From positions 62,001-126,000 of the forward strand of contig NZ_JABBMT010000003.1 of assembly GCF_012927645.1 (NCBI RefSeq): 64,000 nucleotides of DNA, written 5' to 3'. The translations under genes were made by a program, and so were the position numbers. The stretch is from Pseudoalteromonas arctica (GTDB lineage: Bacteria; Pseudomonadota; Gammaproteobacteria; Enterobacterales; Alteromonadaceae). The notes under the pieces are model-generated. The model was given only the letters and a program-made list of their open reading frames with translations. It made no database searches and was not told the DNA's origin. Shown in pieces: positions 61,431 through 64,000 of this stretch. The first letter of the stretch is position 1, and every line of letters begins with the position of its first letter.

Positions 61431-62873
61431 CTAGTGCTCTTCATCAAAAACTTGAATTTGATTGCGGCCGGATTTTTTTGCCACGTAAAGTGCGCTGTCG
61501 GCGGCAAGGATTAGCATATCGGCGGTGGTGTGTTTATCTGGTTTACAACTATAACATCCGATGCTGAGGTGGTCGGCGATGTTTGAATTTGGGTGCAGAA
61601 TATTTAGTTGGCCTATTTGCTGTTGTAGTAATCTGGCAAATTTTAAGCAGTGGTTTTTATCAATGCAGGGTAACACAATTGCAAATTCTTCGCCGCCGTA
61701 GCGGGCTGCTAAATCCCCTTGTCGTTTACATAAGTTATGCAATGTTTGGGCAACTTGTTTAAGTACTTCGTCGCCTTGCTGGTGGCCATGATTGTCGTTA
61801 TATCGTTTGAAATAGTCGATATCACATATGATTAAACTCAATGGTTGCTGTGAGCGTGTTGCACGTTGAATTTCATTGAGTAAGGTTTGATCAAAACAGC
61901 GGCGGTTGGCGATATCAGTTAGGCTATCGAGGTTTGCTTGTGATTGCAGCTCTTGATTGACCAAGAGTAATTGCTGCTGAGCTTGCTCTAAGCGTTGTTT
62001 GTAAAATACATTTTTAAGTGCGTTGGCGATAATTTCACCTACCAGTTTGAGCCGCATTAGATCGGTGTCACTCCAGTGGCGTATATGGGTAACGCAATCA
62101 CAACCAATAAAACCAAATAAGGCATTTTCAGAGCGCAGCCCAATACATAAAACAGACTTGAATCCTTTCTGATTCAAATTCAGCCTTTTCGGCAGCAGCT
62201 ACAGGGGATAACAAGTTAACATCAGATACCTTGAAAACGTGTTTTTTATTCATTGTGGTAAAAAATAAGGTAATAAATCTTGTTGAATATCTTGCCGTTT
62301 TTCTTTAAAAGGCTTGACCTGCGTATTAACCCATTCATGAGTATTACTCATGGTTTTGCCATCGTCACTAAATTGAAATAAATAGCTGCGATCAGCATCA
62401 CAAAATGTACCTATGGTTTTTAAAGCGATTTCGATCTGTTGGTCGAGATTGTCTATTTGTATATCAATAAGTTGTGTTGATATTTTTGCTATTACTTCGT
62501 CAAAGTCAGCTCGTACAGTGAATGATGAGTGCGGTTCAATTGCCAGCATCATTAATTGTGAGCCAATTAAACTATAGGTGACTATAACACGCAGGGGGGT
62601 GTGTTTGGTGGCAATATTGTAGGTGTGCTCGGTGTTATTTGGGGGGGTTAAAAATGTGTGATAATCCACAATAGCGTGGTTTTCTATTTGTTGAATAGAT
62701 AAGTGTTGAAACGCTTTTGCCACCGGACTTATTGTGGGCATTAACTTGAGTAACTGCTGACTAGGTATGTTGGCGTGCAGCGTATCTGTTTGTTGATCAA
62801 ACAGTACAATTGCAAGTGGTAATGTTTGTAAAGATTGCCAAATTTCGTTTACAGAATACTTTTTACTGGAATT
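61431..62873 (-). pseudogene. Frameshifted PAS/GAF-GGDEF diguanylate cyclase gene
   Basis: Three frame pieces form one gene. Piece 1 (open from 62873; first ATG 62741; stops at 62250) has a PAS-like start (PLAIVLFDQQTDTLHANIPS) and the beginning of a GAF domain ending PYFLPQ. Piece 2 (about 62251-62160), in another frame, continues the GAF with HVFKVSDVNLLSPVAAAEK. Piece 3 (to 61431), in the first frame again, has SVLCIGLRSENALFGFIG and the GGDEF domain with active motif GGEEF and DIDYFKRYNDNHG. Two compensating indels, about 90 bp apart, leave a stop between. No start codon is evident for the first piece upstream of 62741. Confidence 0.8.
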
Positions 62874-63085
62874 TCAACTTTCTATTAACATATTGAGTCT
62901 ACATTCAGTTTGAATAAAATGGCACTTTAATTGGCCATTTTACAGATAAATTAACTCAATATTAAGTTTTTAGTGCGTTTGGCTTATGGAAGTACTACAA
63001 TTGATACTGTATATCATTACTCTTTTAAACGTTTCTTAGAATGATGACTCTTAGCACACTATAAGCACAGGTAAAACCGCTTTTC

Positions 63086-63973
63086 ATGACCGACATTACA
63101 ACTCACCAGGCATCACGACGTAGATTATTAATTGCATTAGCAATCACTAGCTCATTTATGGTTATTCAAGTTATTGGTGCCTATTATGCAAACTCTCTTG
63201 CCGTATTAGCTGATGCTGGGCATTTATTTGTTCATAATAGTTCTTTATTTATTGCCTTGATCGCATCGAGCTTAGCGATTCATTTAGCTAAAAACTACAA
63301 CGATGGTTATCAAAAAGCTGAATTGACCGGTGGTTTGATCAATGGGTGTTTATATTTGGCGATCAGCCTGGTGATTTTATACGAGGGCGGAGAGCGCTTT
63401 ATACATCATCATGAAGGGCAAGAGCCCGTCGTCAATAGCTATTTAATGTCGGTTATTGCTGCCACTGGATTTTTATTTCACGGTGCTGCAGCATGGGTCT
63501 TATATAAAGGTAGGAAGGCTAGCTTTAATGTTTATGCGGTATTTTTACATTCATTTTTTGATTTGATTTCAACGGTGTCTACGTTTATCGCCAGTATACT
63601 TATTTATCTAACGGGTTGGAGCATTATTGATATTTTATCGAGCATGCTGATTGCGTTATTTGTTTTGTTTACAGGTGTGAAAGTGATTGTTGGTTGTGTT
63701 AAAGGTCTGCGTTTAAATAAAGCAAAACTACCTGATGTGGCCGATATTGAAAGTGCTATAGGGCAAGTCGAACATGTAGAAAATGTGCACAATGTTACTG
63801 TTATGCGCCGTGACAAGGAGTTAGTTGTAGGGGCGCATGTGGTACTTAAACAACATTGCACTAAAGAAAAACATGATGAAGCATGTCGACTTAAAGTTGA
63901 GCAATTGCTAGCAAGGCAATTTAATGTTGGTAATAGCGTATTGCAAATCGAAAGTCATGGTTGTCAGCATTAA
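63086..63973 (+). CDS. Cation diffusion facilitator transporter
   Basis: 295 residues with six predicted membrane helices and a C-terminal cytoplasmic ferredoxin-like domain (about 210-290; VADIESAIGQVEHVENVHNVTV). It is of the CzcD/ZitB type (LADAGH in TM2; FLHSFFD in TM5). TM5 keeps the H155-x3-D159 pair, but TM2 reads H46-x3-H50 where most relatives have H-x3-D, so the metal site is altered to three His and one Asp. It should export Zn or a similar divalent ion by proton exchange. It is not closely linked to a metal regulator. Confidence 0.88.
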   Translation: MTDITTHQASRRRLLIALAITSSFMVIQVIGAYYANSLAVLADAGHLFVHNSSLFIALIASSLAIHLAKNYNDGYQKAELTGGLINGCLYLAISLVILYEGGERFIHHHEGQEPVVNSYLMSVIAATGFLFHGAAAWVLYKGRKASFNVYAVFLHSFFDLISTVSTFIASILIYLTGWSIIDILSSMLIALFVLFTGVKVIVGCVKGLRLNKAKLPDVADIESAIGQVEHVENVHNVTVMRRDKELVVGAHVVLKQHCTKEKHDEACRLKVEQLLARQFNVGNSVLQIESHGCQH

Positions 63974-64000
63974 ATACAATTAGTTAACTTGGCAAAATGT

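Overview
The window looks like a chromosomal segment of a marine gammaproteobacterium, most probably Pseudoalteromonas or a close Alteromonadales relative. The reasons are the moderately low G+C content, the many secreted peptidases and TonB-dependent receptors, and the kinds of housekeeping genes present (UshA, PtrA, an OsmC-YcaO fusion, ExaC, TcyP, RhtA, QmcA/NfeD). This placement is inferred from protein character only; there is no rRNA gene in the window.

Layout. 1-16 kb: a partial S1/P1 nuclease, an unrecognised two-gene binding-protein/membrane-protein operon, the lipoprotein 5'-nucleotidase UshA, a secreted cyclophilin, the pitrilysin-type lipoprotein protease, the OsmC-YcaO fusion, an AraC regulator divergent from aldehyde dehydrogenase ExaC, and an S41-type peptidase. 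16-31 kb: two decayed genes (a CPXCG zinc-ribbon protein lacking its middle and the last 75 or so codons of katG), the cystine transporter TcyP, a hemerythrin, two S9 peptidases (one with its 3' end duplicated downstream), a ThrE-type exporter, a LacI-HTH/glycosyltransferase chimera, a LysR regulator, a TonB receptor and RhtA. 31-45 kb: a siderophore-type iron cluster (DUF3325, DUF3649-like and PepSY genes divergent from a TonB receptor, each receptor preceded by a possible Fur box), a chemoreceptor, an oxidoreductase, a BMT5-like methyltransferase with a zinc-finger tail, AhpC/AhpF and QmcA/NfeD.

45-61.4 kb is a complete type I-C CRISPR-Cas locus, preceded by an acidic J-domain protein: cas3, cas5c, cas8c, cas7, cas4, cas1, cas2, a leader of about 130 bp, and an array of 97 intact 32-nt repeats plus one degenerate terminal repeat (97 spacers). 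No cas6 is present, as expected for I-C, where Cas5c cuts the pre-crRNA. The small Cascade subunit Cas11c appears to be made from an internal, strongly SD-led ATG inside cas8c at 51485. In the array, four protospacers are each represented twice, three of the pairs with one-nucleotide boundary differences, and one leader-distal spacer carries a complete intrinsic-terminator structure in the direction of array transcription.

61.4-64 kb: a frameshifted PAS/GAF-GGDEF gene abuts the trailer end of the array, followed by a cation diffusion facilitator with an altered TM2 metal motif. The most noteworthy items are the Cas11c internal start, the reacquired spacers, the terminator-bearing spacer, the LacI-HTH/glycosyltransferase fusion, and the unrecognised binding-protein/membrane-protein pair at 700-2522.
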